From NCBI GenBank assembly GCA_945876745.1, contig CAMCPL010000002.1, positions 62,001-126,000 of the forward strand: 64,000 nt of DNA, written 5' to 3'. The notes beneath the pieces are model-generated. The model was not told the DNA's origin, did no database searches, and worked only from the letters and a program-made list of their open reading frames with translations. Origin of the DNA: an uncultured Clostridia bacterium. GTDB taxonomy: Bacteria > Bacillota > Clostridia > Oscillospirales > Acutalibacteraceae. This document shows, piece by piece, positions 36,226-44,983 of this stretch; positions within the stretch are counted from its first letter, which is position 1; every line of letters begins with the position of its first letter. The position numbers were made by a program, and so were the translations under genes.

Positions 36226-36459
36226 TACAAACGGAATCAAGTGAGAATCTTGAGCAACAGCCATTACTGTGTTTGATGAAAGAGTTGCACATCCATTGGG
36301 CGAAAGCCTGAGAAGGAGCAGCTCCCCGATTGTTCGCATCATAAGTCAGGAGACGCGTATCAAAATAATTTTCGCTTTTGGGCAGGGGAAAGTACGGAAA
36401 TTCAGCGACGATATTATCGTCTTTTTTCTGCGTTCTCTGTCGTGTGACAGAGTTTTTTT
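36226..36459 (+). ncRNA. Cobalamin riboswitch with intrinsic-terminator expression platform
   Basis: The conserved cobalamin aptamer pieces occur in order: GGAATC...GTGAGAATC (36233-36249), GAGC...ACAGCCATTACTGTG (36252-36271), CCATTGGG...GAGAAGG (36293-36316) and the B12 box AAGTCAGGAGAC (36343-36354). A terminator hairpin follows (CTCTGTC 36435-36441, GTGT loop, GACAGAG 36446-36452, seven T). The family senses adenosyl- or methylcobalamin and usually shuts off expression when the ligand is plentiful. It controls the surface-protein gene at 36491. Confidence 0.9.
36435..36459 (+). terminator. Riboswitch-controlled intrinsic terminator
   Basis: A 7-bp stem with GTGT loop followed by seven T, 31 bp before the start codon. 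It is the likely off-switch of the cobalamin riboswitch. Confidence 0.85.
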
Positions 36460-36490
36460 ATTGCGAAAAACAGAAAGGAAATGTGATAAA

Positions 36491-37555
36491 ATGAAAAAAG
36501 TAACATCATTATTATTGTCGCTGATTGTATTAGCTTCTGCGGTGCTTCCGTTAACGGCTTTTGCCGAAACGAAAAAAGAAGCGCTCACCAGTCAGGTGAA
36601 CGAGGATATTGCGGGGCAGGTTGAATTTTTGAATATCACTCCGAGTCTTGACGCGGCTGTTGATGCGTACACTCTTTTTAGGGCAGACCAAAGTAAAAAG
36701 GATATTTTTCTTGCCGAGCTTAATCAAAATCTTACCGACAATTTGGGAAAAATCGTTGTAAGCGGCAGACAGGACGCAGTCGTTTACGCTTGTGTAATCA
36801 ACATTTTGACCCTGTTCGGCGAAAATGTCGAAAGCTATAACGGCGTAAATATCAAAGCCGATTTTGAAGGTCTGTCGGACAAAACAGTTTCAAACCCATA
36901 TTATTATAGGGTTGTAACCGAGGCGTGCAAAAATATCGGCAACACCACGCTCGGTCATCACTTTGTTGACGAGCTTATCGCAAACTATTATACACTCGGT
37001 CAGGGTATGGATTACTACGGCTTTTCGTGCGATAATACTGCGGCTTTTCTTGCTTCAATAGCACCGTATAAAGAGGATTACGCCGTTTATGTTGAAGATG
37101 CAAAGACTGTAATAAACGGCTTTACTACCGACGAAGGTTGCTTTTATGACAGCGTTTATACAGACGTTTCGCCCGATTCGACAGCAATGGCTATGCTTGC
37201 TTATGCTTCGATAGGTGAACACAAAACGGCGAAAACACTTTACGATTGCCTTATGAAAGGCTTTGAAAGTCCGAATTATAATGGCGTAATTATGGCGTGG
37301 GGAGCAGAAAACGCCTACACTACAAAGGAAGCGCTGATGGCGCTGACTTATTTTGAGCCGTCCTTGGCAGTTGATGACGAACCTCTCGTTGAAAACACAA
37401 ATAACCAAAATGGTACTCAAACAGCTTCAAAAGAAAATAATTCTGACGACAACACAATAAGGTCGCCGCAGACGGGTGCAAGCGTTGTATTCGGCTTCGC
37501 GGCTGTGACTGTCGGTACAGCTGTGCTTGCGCTTTCAAAAAGAAAAAATGACTGA
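36491..37555 (+). CDS. Secreted, probably wall-anchored protein of unknown function under cobalamin control
   Basis: The 354-residue protein has a signal peptide (residues 1-25, 'LTAFA' cleavage), a helical domain of about 270 residues, a disordered Asn/Ser-rich linker, and a C-terminal sorting-type end: 'SPQTGA', a hydrophobic helix and 'KRKND'. SPQTG resembles LPXTG/NPQTG motifs. In the helical domain, repeated 'DNTAAFLASIAPYKED' and 'DSTAMAMLAYASIGE' blocks with intervening 'GCFYDS' turns look like an alpha/alpha-toroid (terpenoid cyclase/prenyltransferase-like) fold, the same fold class as the main domain of human intrinsic factor and transcobalamin. The riboswitch suggests cobalamin capture. 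ATG 36491 follows AAAGGA. Confidence 0.75.
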   Translation: MKKVTSLLLSLIVLASAVLPLTAFAETKKEALTSQVNEDIAGQVEFLNITPSLDAAVDAYTLFRADQSKKDIFLAELNQNLTDNLGKIVVSGRQDAVVYACVINILTLFGENVESYNGVNIKADFEGLSDKTVSNPYYYRVVTEACKNIGNTTLGHHFVDELIANYYTLGQGMDYYGFSCDNTAAFLASIAPYKEDYAVYVEDAKTVINGFTTDEGCFYDSVYTDVSPDSTAMAMLAYASIGEHKTAKTLYDCLMKGFESPNYNGVIMAWGAENAYTTKEALMALTYFEPSLAVDDEPLVENTNNQNGTQTASKENNSDDNTIRSPQTGASVVFGFAAVTVGTAVLALSKRKND

Positions 37556-37568
37556 AATTAAGTAAAAT

Positions 37569-37627
37569 TGAAATGCTCACTTCTATGATTGAATTTGTAA
37601 AATCAATCAGAAGTGAGCATTTTTTAT
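37569..37627 (+). terminator. Terminator after the surface-protein gene
   Basis: A 14-bp outer stem (37571-37584 with 37609-37622) is extended by an inner GATTGA/TCAATC pair (37587-37592 with 37603-37608). A T run follows. Confidence 0.88.
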
Positions 37628-37672
37628 TTGCTTTTTTAGCATAATACACAGTGCAATATATTATTTTTGCAC

Positions 37673-37728
37673 GAATTTGACGAGAATAACGGCTCACTAT
37701 TGACTGAATTTGACCGAAAGGTTATAAT
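37673..37728 (+). promoter_or_regulatory. fru operon promoter with a 9-bp direct repeat
   Basis: TTGACT (37700-37705), 17-bp spacer, TATAAT (37723-37728). GAATTTGAC occurs at 37673-37681 and 37706-37714, 33 bp (about three turns) apart, and the second copy lies between -35 and -10. DeoR-family regulators bind such direct repeats, so this is a likely FruR site. Confidence 0.6.
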
Positions 37729-37757
37729 TGAAGCATAAAAGACAGGTGGTGAAAACG

Positions 37758-38504
37758 ATGCTCACACAGGACAGACGAGAGCAGATACTTGATTTTATAT
37801 TGGAAAATGGTTCGGCGGCAGTTTCGGAGCTTTGCGAAAAATTCGACACCTCCGAAAGTACAATCAGACGAGATTTAGTTGCGCTTTCAAAGGCGGGTAA
37901 AATAAATAAGGTGCACGGCGGAGCAACTGTTTTGCCTCAGGAATTTATAAAAAACGAGGACAACGTTCACGAAAAATTCCTGAAAAACATCGACGAAAAG
38001 CTCCTTATTGCACAGTATTGTGCACAGCAGGTTAACGACGACGATTTCGTTTTTATAGACGCCGGAACAAGCACGTATCTTATGCTTGATTACTTAAAGG
38101 ACTCTAAAGCGACGTTTGTAACAAACGGCATATCCCACGGCAAACGGTTTGCACAGCTCGGTTGTAAGGCGTTTGTAATCGGCGGTGAAATAAAGGATAA
38201 AACAGACGCGATTATTGGACTTGTCGCCGCCACGAATCTGCAAAAATACAATTTTTCAAAATCGTTTATCGGAGTAAACGGAATAAGCGAAAAGCAGGGC
38301 TTTACTACTCCCGATACAGACGAGGCGATGTTGAAGGCTGTCGCTATCGAACGAAGCTTTGTAAGCTACGCACTTGCCGATCATACAAAATTCGGCAAGG
38401 TTTCGGCAGTAACCTTTGCACAGATTGATTCGGCGTGTATAGTTTGCGACAGATGTGACGATGATATTATAAAAAGCAGGGCGGTTGTTAAGGAGCTTTC
38501 CTAA
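37758..38504 (+). CDS. fruR: DeoR-family regulator of the fructose operon
   Basis: The 248-residue regulator has a DeoR helix-turn-helix ('LTQDRREQILDFILENGSAAVSELCEKFDTSESTIRRDLVALSKAGKINKVHGGA', residues 2-56) and a sugar-isomerase-like sensor domain ('FIDAGTSTYLMLDYL', 'VTNGI', 'GVNGISEKQGFTTPDTDEAMLKA'). FruR repressors respond to fructose-1-phosphate, the product of the neighbouring PTS. ATG 37758 is chosen because AGGTGGTG precedes it by seven bases. fruK follows after 21 bp. Confidence 0.92.
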   Translation: MLTQDRREQILDFILENGSAAVSELCEKFDTSESTIRRDLVALSKAGKINKVHGGATVLPQEFIKNEDNVHEKFLKNIDEKLLIAQYCAQQVNDDDFVFIDAGTSTYLMLDYLKDSKATFVTNGISHGKRFAQLGCKAFVIGGEIKDKTDAIIGLVAATNLQKYNFSKSFIGVNGISEKQGFTTPDTDEAMLKAVAIERSFVSYALADHTKFGKVSAVTFAQIDSACIVCDRCDDDIIKSRAVVKELS

Positions 38505-38525
38505 TCTGAAAATGAAGGTGATTTT

Positions 38526-39428
38526 ATGATTTATACAGTTACTCTTAATCCTGCACTTGATTATGTAATGAAGGTCGGAAATATCAGATATGATGATATT
38601 AACCGTTCGGAGAGTGAGGAAATATATTACGGCGGCAAGGGAATAAACGTTTCCGTAATACTAACTCGACTCGGTGTTGAAAATAAGGCGCTCGGTTTTG
38701 TCGGCGGCTTTACGGGCGAGAAGCTATATGAGATGCTGAAAAAAGACGGTATTGACTGTGATTTCAATATTCTCAAAAACGGCTACACGAGAATTAATGT
38801 TAAAATTAAGGCGCAAACAGAGCTTGACGTTAATGCGCAGGGACCTGCTATCGACGAGGAGGATATTGCACTTCTTCTCGAAAAGCTGGACGGAATAAAA
38901 CAAGGGGATTTCCTTGTTCTTGCAGGCTCAATTCCAAACACCCTGCCCGATGATATTTACGAAAGGATATTGTCACGCCTTGACGGCAGAGGAATAAATT
39001 TTGTTGTTGACGCAACGGGCGACTTGCTCAAAAATGTTTTGAAGTATAAGCCGTTTTTGATAAAGCCGAATCATCACGAGCTCGGCGACTTGTTCAAAGT
39101 TGAAGCAAAATCGGAGCAGGATATAGTTTTTTATGCAAAGAAATTGCAGGAAATGGGTGCAAGAAATGTGCTTGTTTCGCGTGCTAAGGACGGTGCAACG
39201 CTGATTGACGAGCAGAAAAACGTTACAACCTTTGAAAATGTTGAGGGCGAGCTTGTCAATTCCGTTGGCTGCGGCGACAGTATGGTCGGTGGATTTCTTG
39301 CAGGTTGGATAGAAAAGGGCGATTATTCTTACGCCTTAAAGTTAGGTGCGGCTTGCGGAAATGCAACTGCCTTTTCGCAGGAGCTTGCAACCGCTGATGA
39401 AATAAGAAACGTATTTGACATAATGTAA
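38526..39428 (+). CDS. fruK: 1-phosphofructokinase
   Basis: The 300-residue PfkB-family kinase phosphorylates fructose-1-phosphate to fructose-1,6-bisphosphate with ATP. It starts 'MIYTVTLNPALDYVM', has 'YYGGKGINVSVILTRLG' (about residues 34-50) and the ATP/anion-hole motif 'NSVGCGDSMVGGFLAGW' (about 241-257, catalytic Asp248), with Cys replacing the usual Ala. AAGGTGAT lies upstream. It sits between fruR and fruA. Confidence 0.95.
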   Translation: MIYTVTLNPALDYVMKVGNIRYDDINRSESEEIYYGGKGINVSVILTRLGVENKALGFVGGFTGEKLYEMLKKDGIDCDFNILKNGYTRINVKIKAQTELDVNAQGPAIDEEDIALLLEKLDGIKQGDFLVLAGSIPNTLPDDIYERILSRLDGRGINFVVDATGDLLKNVLKYKPFLIKPNHHELGDLFKVEAKSEQDIVFYAKKLQEMGARNVLVSRAKDGATLIDEQKNVTTFENVEGELVNSVGCGDSMVGGFLAGWIEKGDYSYALKLGAACGNATAFSQELATADEIRNVFDIM

Positions 39429-39479
39429 AATACGATAAAAAATTATTCAAATTATTCTAATATAAACGGAGGGAAAAAT

Positions 39480-41435
39480 ATGAGAATAATTGATTTGCTT
39501 AAACCGAATGCAATTGATTTGAATGCTTCGGTACAAACAAAGGACGAGGCGATAGATAAATTAGTGTCGCTTCACGCACAGGCAGGCAATCTAAATGATG
39601 CCGAAGCCTACAAGCAGGCTATTTACGCAAGGGAAGCGCAGGGTACAACTGCTATCGGTGAGGGAATTGCCGTTCCGCACGCAAAAAGCGACAGCGTAAA
39701 AACGCCGGGCTTGAGCGCAATCACCGTTGCAAATGGCGTTGATTATAACGCTCCCGACGGTAAAAACAGCGATATTCTGTTTATGATTGCCGCAACCATG
39801 GATGGAGATTTGCATTTGGAAATTCTTTCCCGACTTATGGTTATGCTTATGAAAAGCGATTTCTGCAATGCACTTCGCAGTGCAAAAACAGTTGATGAAT
39901 TTCTCGAAATAATCGACAAAAAGGAAAGCGAGAAATATCCAAATGAGGCAAAGGCAACGGCTCAGCAAAAGCAGGGCTATAAGATTTTAGCCGTAACAGC
40001 CTGCCCGACAGGTATTGCCCATACTTATATGGCGGCAGAGGCACTTGAAAAAGCGGCTGAAAAAATGGGATTTTCGCTCAAGGCAGAAACAAACGGTTCC
40101 GGCGGTGCAAAGAATGTTCTTACAAAGGCAGAAATCGCAGAATGTGACGGTATTATTATTGCCGCAGATAAGAATGTTGAAATGGCACGCTTCGACGGTA
40201 AGCCTGTTGTAAAAACCTCTGTATCAAACGGTATTAACAAGCCTGAGGAGCTTATTCAAAGAATACTTGACGGCAAGGCTCCCGTTTATCACAACGACGG
40301 CGCAGTATCTCAAAGTGACGACGATTTAGACAAGGAGGGCTTCGGACACAAGGTGTATAAGCACCTTATGAACGGCGTTTCACATATGCTTCCGTTCGTA
40401 GTAGGCGGCGGTGTACTGATTGCTCTTGGCTTCCTTATTGATACTCTTTTGGGCAATGCGGTAATGCCCGACGGCTCGGCAAACGGCGCATTCGGATTTA
40501 CAAGCTTTGCGGCTTCCGTTCCGTTTTGGATAGGAAAAATCGTGTTCGGCTTTATGCTTCCGATTTTGTCGGGATATATCGCACAGTCAATTGCAGACAG
40601 ACCCGGCTTGCTTCCCGGTATGCTCGGCGGTATGATTGCCGCAAACGGCTTCACCTTTAATTCAATGTTTGAAAATCAAAATATGGTCGGCGACGGCTCG
40701 GCTGTTTCGGGATTTTTGGGCGCATTGTTTGCAGGCTTCGCCGCAGGCTTAATCGTAAACGGACTCAAAAAGGTATTCGCTTGGCTTCCAAAAGCAATGG
40801 ATGGTATTAAGCCGGTATTCCTTTATCCGCTTTTCGGCTCGTTCCTTGTAGGAGCGCTTATGTGTCTGCTTAATCCGATTATCGGAACAGTAAACACAGC
40901 CGTATCAAATTTGCTTTCGTCACTCGGTGCAACAAGCCAGATTCTTCTTTCAATCGTTCTTGCGGCTATGATGGCAACCGATATGGGCGGTCCTTTCAAC
41001 AAGGCGGCTTACGTTTTCGGAACTGCCGCTATCGCAGACGGCAACACTTGGATTATGGCGGCTGTTATGATAGGCGGTATGGTACCTCCTATTGCAATCG
41101 CTCTTTCGACCACCTTTGCAAAGAAAAAGTGGACAGATGAGGAAAGAAAGAACGGACCTGTTAACTATCTTATGGGACTTTGCTTCATTACTGAGGGCGC
41201 AATTCCTTACGCTGCCTCCGACCCGCTTCGTGTAATTCCGTCATGTATGGCAGGCTCGGCAGTCGCAGGTGCACTCACGGCATTGTTCAAGGTTAAATGC
41301 CCTGCACCTCACGGCGGTATCTTCACCTTTGCAGTTTGTGAGCATCCGCTTCTCTACATTGCGGCACTCGTTGCAGGCTCGCTTGTAGGCGCACTTGTTC
41401 TGACGCTTCTCAAGAAAAACAAAACTCAAAACTAA
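39480..41435 (+). CDS. fruA: Fructose PTS transporter, EIIABC
   Basis: The 651-residue transporter imports fructose and phosphorylates it at C1. Domains run EIIA (1-145, phosphorylated His67 in 'IAVPHAKSD'), EIIB (about 167-265, Cys175 in 'AVTACPTGIAHTY') and a membrane EIIC (about 285-640, 'VGGGVLIALGFLID', 'PGLLPGMLGGMIAANGF', 'TEGAIPYAASDPLRVIP'). All are fused in one chain, the common Firmicute arrangement. GGAGGG precedes the ATG. Confidence 0.95.
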   Translation: MRIIDLLKPNAIDLNASVQTKDEAIDKLVSLHAQAGNLNDAEAYKQAIYAREAQGTTAIGEGIAVPHAKSDSVKTPGLSAITVANGVDYNAPDGKNSDILFMIAATMDGDLHLEILSRLMVMLMKSDFCNALRSAKTVDEFLEIIDKKESEKYPNEAKATAQQKQGYKILAVTACPTGIAHTYMAAEALEKAAEKMGFSLKAETNGSGGAKNVLTKAEIAECDGIIIAADKNVEMARFDGKPVVKTSVSNGINKPEELIQRILDGKAPVYHNDGAVSQSDDDLDKEGFGHKVYKHLMNGVSHMLPFVVGGGVLIALGFLIDTLLGNAVMPDGSANGAFGFTSFAASVPFWIGKIVFGFMLPILSGYIAQSIADRPGLLPGMLGGMIAANGFTFNSMFENQNMVGDGSAVSGFLGALFAGFAAGLIVNGLKKVFAWLPKAMDGIKPVFLYPLFGSFLVGALMCLLNPIIGTVNTAVSNLLSSLGATSQILLSIVLAAMMATDMGGPFNKAAYVFGTAAIADGNTWIMAAVMIGGMVPPIAIALSTTFAKKKWTDEERKNGPVNYLMGLCFITEGAIPYAASDPLRVIPSCMAGSAVAGALTALFKVKCPAPHGGIFTFAVCEHPLLYIAALVAGSLVGALVLTLLKKNKTQN

Positions 41436-41466
41436 AAGTAATTGAATTAATCAGAGAGGTATAATT

Positions 41467-41733
41467 ATGGTATCAAAGGAATTTACACTCAAGAATAAAA
41501 TGGGATTTCATATGAGACCTGCTAATGTATTTGTAACCGAAATGACAAAGTTTTCGTCCGATATAAATATAATTTTCAACGGAAAAACAATAAACGGCAA
41601 GAGTATTATGAACATTATGGCGGCTTGTATTAAATGCGGCAGTACAATAACTGTTGAGTGCAGCGGTGCCGATGAAAACGAAATGCTCAATGCGGCTTCG
41701 ACACTTATAGAAGACGGCTTCGGCGAAGAATAA
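41467..41733 (+). CDS. ptsH: Phosphocarrier protein HPr
   Basis: The 88-residue protein carries phosphate from EI to EIIA. The active-site His15 is in 'GFHMRPAN' (usual 'GxHARPA', here Met for Ala) and the regulatory Ser46 in 'NGKSIMNIM' is present, so HPr kinase control could act. It lies 31 bp after fruA rather than in a separate pts operon. Confidence 0.93.
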   Translation: MVSKEFTLKNKMGFHMRPANVFVTEMTKFSSDINIIFNGKTINGKSIMNIMAACIKCGSTITVECSGADENEMLNAASTLIEDGFGEE

Positions 41734-41757
41734 AAAAATTTGAAAAGAGGTATTCCT

Positions 41758-43371
41758 ATGTTAAAGGGTATTGGCTCTTCGGGTGGCTACGGAATAGGAA
41801 AAGCGGTAATCATAAGGGATTGCACGCTTGATTACAAATCGGTCAAGTACACCACCGCAGATGATGAAAAATCAAGGCTTCGCAGTGCCGTTGAACGTTT
41901 TGAGCAGGAAACGAGAAGTCTGGTTGAGGACTTAAAGGAAAACGCCGGAGAAAAGGAAGCAGAGATACTCGAAGGTCATCTTATGATGCTTCAGGACCCG
42001 TTTATGCTGTCTCAAATGGAGGAGGGCATTGATGCGGGCAGTGTTGCAGAAGCGGCGGTTGACTCAGTTTGCACAATGTTTATTGATATGTTTTCGTCGG
42101 TTGACGACGAGCTTACACGTCAGCGTGCGAGTGATGTTAAGGATATTAAAAACAGTCTGCTTGAAATACTTCTCGGCGTTGAGAAAACCGATATTTCAAG
42201 CGTTGCGAAAAACAGTATTCTTATCGCAAAGGATTTTACTCCGTCTATGACATCGCGTATTAATGCAAAAAATGTTTGCGCAATTGTAACCGAGGTGGGC
42301 GGTGTGACGAGCCACAGCGCAATTCTTGCAAGGGCTATGGGAATACCTGCCGTTATGTCAGTAGTAGGTGCTACCGAAGTTATTGCAGACGGCGAGGAGC
42401 TTATTGTTGACGGCTTCAAGGGTAAAATTATTACCAATCCGACGAGTAACGAACTTGCCTTATACAAGCAAAAATATAATGATTTTTTGCAGGAAAAGGA
42501 GAGCCTTAACGAATATTTCGGCAAGGCTACCGTTACAAAAAGCGGCGTTGTAAAAAAGGTTTACGGAAATATCGGCAGACCTGAGGATGTTCAAAATGTG
42601 CTCCAGTCGTCGGGCGAGGGAATAGGACTTTTCAGAACGGAATTTCTCTTTATGGACAGAGACAGATGTCCTACCGAGGACGAGCAGTTTGAGGCGTATT
42701 CAACAGTTGCTCGCGCTATGGGCGACAAAGAGGTAATTATCCGAACTCTTGACATCGGCGGCGACAAGGCTATTGAATATCTCAAAATCGAAAGGGAGGA
42801 AAATCCGTTTCTCGGTCACAGAGCAATTCGCTATTGCCTCGATAATACGGAGCTTTACAAGACGCAGCTTAAAGCGATTTTGAGAGCAGGTCAGTTCGGC
42901 GATATAAAAATTATGCTTCCTCTTGTAACTACTCTTGACGAGGTTAGACGTGCCAAGGCACTCATTGACGAGTGTTGTGACGAACTCGAACAACAGGGCA
43001 AGCGTTACAAAAAAGCACCTCTCGGCGTTATGATAGAAACTCCGTCTGCTGCGCTGATTTCGGATTTGCTTGCTAAAGAGGTTGAATTCTTCTCGATAGG
43101 CACCAATGACCTAACAGGCTACATTATGGCGGTCGACCGAGGAAACGCAAATGTAAGCAGCTTGTATGATGTATTTCAGCCGTCTGTTCTTCGTGCGATA
43201 GAAATGACGATTAAAAATGCAAAAGCCGCAGGTATAACTGTCGGTATGTGCGGAGAGGCCGCTGCTCACGCAGATTTAATACCGAAGCTTGTTGAATGGG
43301 GACTTGACGAATTCAGCGTTTCGCCGTCGTCAATTCTTCAAACAAGAAAGTATATCTGCTCGTGTAAATAA
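41758..43371 (+). CDS. ptsI: PTS enzyme I
   Basis: The 537-residue enzyme transfers phosphate from phosphoenolpyruvate to HPr. The phospho-histidine is in 'GGVTSHSAILARAMGIPAV' (about residue 184). The C-terminal PEP-binding barrel has 'GIGLFRTEFLFMDRDRCPTEDEQ', 'IRTLDIGGDKA' and 'GMCGEAAA'. ATG 41758 is chosen over TTG 41740. It closes the fru operon, which therefore carries a complete PEP-to-fructose phosphorylation chain. Confidence 0.95.
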   Translation: MLKGIGSSGGYGIGKAVIIRDCTLDYKSVKYTTADDEKSRLRSAVERFEQETRSLVEDLKENAGEKEAEILEGHLMMLQDPFMLSQMEEGIDAGSVAEAAVDSVCTMFIDMFSSVDDELTRQRASDVKDIKNSLLEILLGVEKTDISSVAKNSILIAKDFTPSMTSRINAKNVCAIVTEVGGVTSHSAILARAMGIPAVMSVVGATEVIADGEELIVDGFKGKIITNPTSNELALYKQKYNDFLQEKESLNEYFGKATVTKSGVVKKVYGNIGRPEDVQNVLQSSGEGIGLFRTEFLFMDRDRCPTEDEQFEAYSTVARAMGDKEVIIRTLDIGGDKAIEYLKIEREENPFLGHRAIRYCLDNTELYKTQLKAILRAGQFGDIKIMLPLVTTLDEVRRAKALIDECCDELEQQGKRYKKAPLGVMIETPSAALISDLLAKEVEFFSIGTNDLTGYIMAVDRGNANVSSLYDVFQPSVLRAIEMTIKNAKAAGITVGMCGEAAAHADLIPKLVEWGLDEFSVSPSSILQTRKYICSCK

Positions 43372-43392
43372 TCTACTGTCTAATTAACATAT

Positions 43393-43435
43393 ATTGCCGC
43401 AGAGTTGTCGAAGTTCGTTACTCTGCGGCACTTTT
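43393..43435 (+). terminator. Terminator after ptsI
   Basis: An 11-bp stem (TGCCGCAGAGT 43395-43405; ACTCTGCGGCA 43420-43430), 14-nt loop, then CTTTTG. Confidence 0.75.
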
Positions 43436-43450
43436 GCGTGATAAATTATG

Positions 43451-43479
43451 TTGACAAAGGAAAAAATTTTACTTATAAT
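43451..43479 (+). promoter_or_regulatory. Perfect-consensus promoter of the membrane protein/hypBA operon
   Basis: TTGACA (43451-43456), 17-bp spacer, TATAAT (43474-43479). Confidence 0.85.
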
Positions 43480-43508
43480 TTAGATAGTATTACAAAGGGG
43501 TGACTTTT

Positions 43509-44285
43509 ATGTCAGAAGCAACAAAGAAAAAGGATAATGTTTTAGGAATCCTTGCGCTTGCTATTATCGTAGGCGCTTACGGAATTGAAAAGATTGTCGA
43601 AGCGTTTATAACTCCGTCAAAAACCGTCGGAATTTTGAGCGCTGTCGCAGTAACCTGTCTTTTAGCACTTGTGCTTGCCTTGATTTCAAAGTGCAAGAGT
43701 GCGTTTTTCGGGCTTTTGGCTTCCATTGTCGGCTTTAAGATGATGCCCGTTCCGATTACATATCTTTCAAAGGTGTCGCCGGACGCAGGTATTCTTTACT
43801 ATTTGCTTCAAAGAATGGCGATGATTTTCTTCATTTTGATGATAATAAAGATATATAAGAGCCAAAGTGAGAATAGGGAAAAAATTAAGCTTATTCCTGT
43901 AATGGCACTTATTGTCTGCGTTCCGTTCTTTACGGAAACCTCGTATTATATCGGCAGATATTTTATGGCGGTTATGGGCAATATGCTGTATTTGTATTTT
44001 ACACAGTTTGCATTTTATGCGCTTGCAATGCTTGTAATCATTTTGGTTTGTGTTCGTACAAATTACACAACGTCACGCTTTGTTGCGTATTATGAATTTG
44101 TTGCGCTGGGTATTAATATATTGAGAAAATCGTGCGCAATTGCAGTATTGAGTATTCAAGGCGAGCACGTAAGCGCAAGCCTGTACTGCTGGATTGCTAT
44201 TTTTGCAATTTTCATTGTAGTGTTTGCAGTATTTAAGAATATAGAAAAGAAAAAATATCTTCAGGCTAATGCGCTTAACGCATAA
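43509..44285 (+). CDS. Unknown polytopic membrane protein upstream of hypBA
   Basis: The 258-residue protein has about seven hydrophobic segments and a short charged C-terminus ('FKNIEKKKYLQANALNA'). I recognise no transporter signature. AAAGGGGTGA lies before ATG 43509. hypB starts 26 bp after its stop, and all three genes share one perfect promoter, so a link to nickel delivery or hydrogenase assembly is possible but unproven. No His-rich or Cys metal motif is obvious. Confidence 0.7.
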   Translation: MSEATKKKDNVLGILALAIIVGAYGIEKIVEAFITPSKTVGILSAVAVTCLLALVLALISKCKSAFFGLLASIVGFKMMPVPITYLSKVSPDAGILYYLLQRMAMIFFILMIIKIYKSQSENREKIKLIPVMALIVCVPFFTETSYYIGRYFMAVMGNMLYLYFTQFAFYALAMLVIILVCVRTNYTTSRFVAYYEFVALGINILRKSCAIAVLSIQGEHVSASLYCWIAIFAIFIVVFAVFKNIEKKKYLQANALNA

Positions 44286-44311
44286 AATGCCTGAGCGAAA
44301 GGAATAATAAA

Positions 44312-44983
44312 ATGGACGAATTTAAGGTAATTGAAATAAAAAGATCTGTTTTTGAAAATAACGACAAAGAGGCTGACGAGGTACGCCGTCAGTTAAAAAA
44401 GGACAAAACCTTTTTGTTGAATTTGATGTCGGCGCCCGGTTCGGGAAAAACAACTACGCTTAAAGCAACGCTCAAAGCGTTGATGAACGATTACAAAATC
44501 GGTGTTATGGAGGCTGATATTGACAGCGACGTTGACGCAAGAGCTATCGAACAGGCAGGAATCCGCTCTATTCAGCTTCACACCGGTGGTATGTGCCATC
44601 TTGACGCAGGTATGACAAAGCAGGGACTTGACTCATTTAATGCCGAGGAATACGATTTCGTTGTGCTTGAAAATGTCGGCAATCTCGTTTGTCCTGCCGA
44701 ATTTGATACAGGCGCAAGCAAAAACGCTATGATTTTATCGGTTCCTGAGGGTGACGATAAGCCGCTTAAATATCCGCTTATGTTCACCGTCAGCGACTGC
44801 GTTTTGATTAACAAGATTGATACTAAAAGCGTTTTCGATTTCGACGACGAAGCTGTTGTTGAAAGAATTAAAAGGCTTAATCCAAACGCAGAAATTTTCT
44901 TCATCAGCGCAAAAACAGGCGAGGGTGTGGATAAATGGGTTGATTGGCTTCGCGCTCAGATCGACGAATGGAACGCCGACTGA
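44312..44983 (+). CDS. hypB: Nickel-incorporation GTPase HypB
   Basis: The 223-residue GTPase helps insert nickel into [NiFe]-hydrogenase precursors. The P-loop 'SAPGSGKTTTLKATL' (about 40-54), 'EADIDSDVDA' and the metal-binding Cys-His of 'TGGMCHLDAGM' (about 91-101) are present, with 'NKIDT' for guanine specificity. The N-terminal His-rich stretch of some HypB proteins is absent. It is followed by hypA with overlapping TGATG. Confidence 0.94.
   Translation: MDEFKVIEIKRSVFENNDKEADEVRRQLKKDKTFLLNLMSAPGSGKTTTLKATLKALMNDYKIGVMEADIDSDVDARAIEQAGIRSIQLHTGGMCHLDAGMTKQGLDSFNAEEYDFVVLENVGNLVCPAEFDTGASKNAMILSVPEGDDKPLKYPLMFTVSDCVLINKIDTKSVFDFDDEAVVERIKRLNPNAEIFFISAKTGEGVDKWVDWLRAQIDEWNAD

Noticed and set aside
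36269-36490. An in-frame upstream extension of the surface protein
   Set aside because: It lies inside the riboswitch and terminator; the signal peptide begins at 36491.
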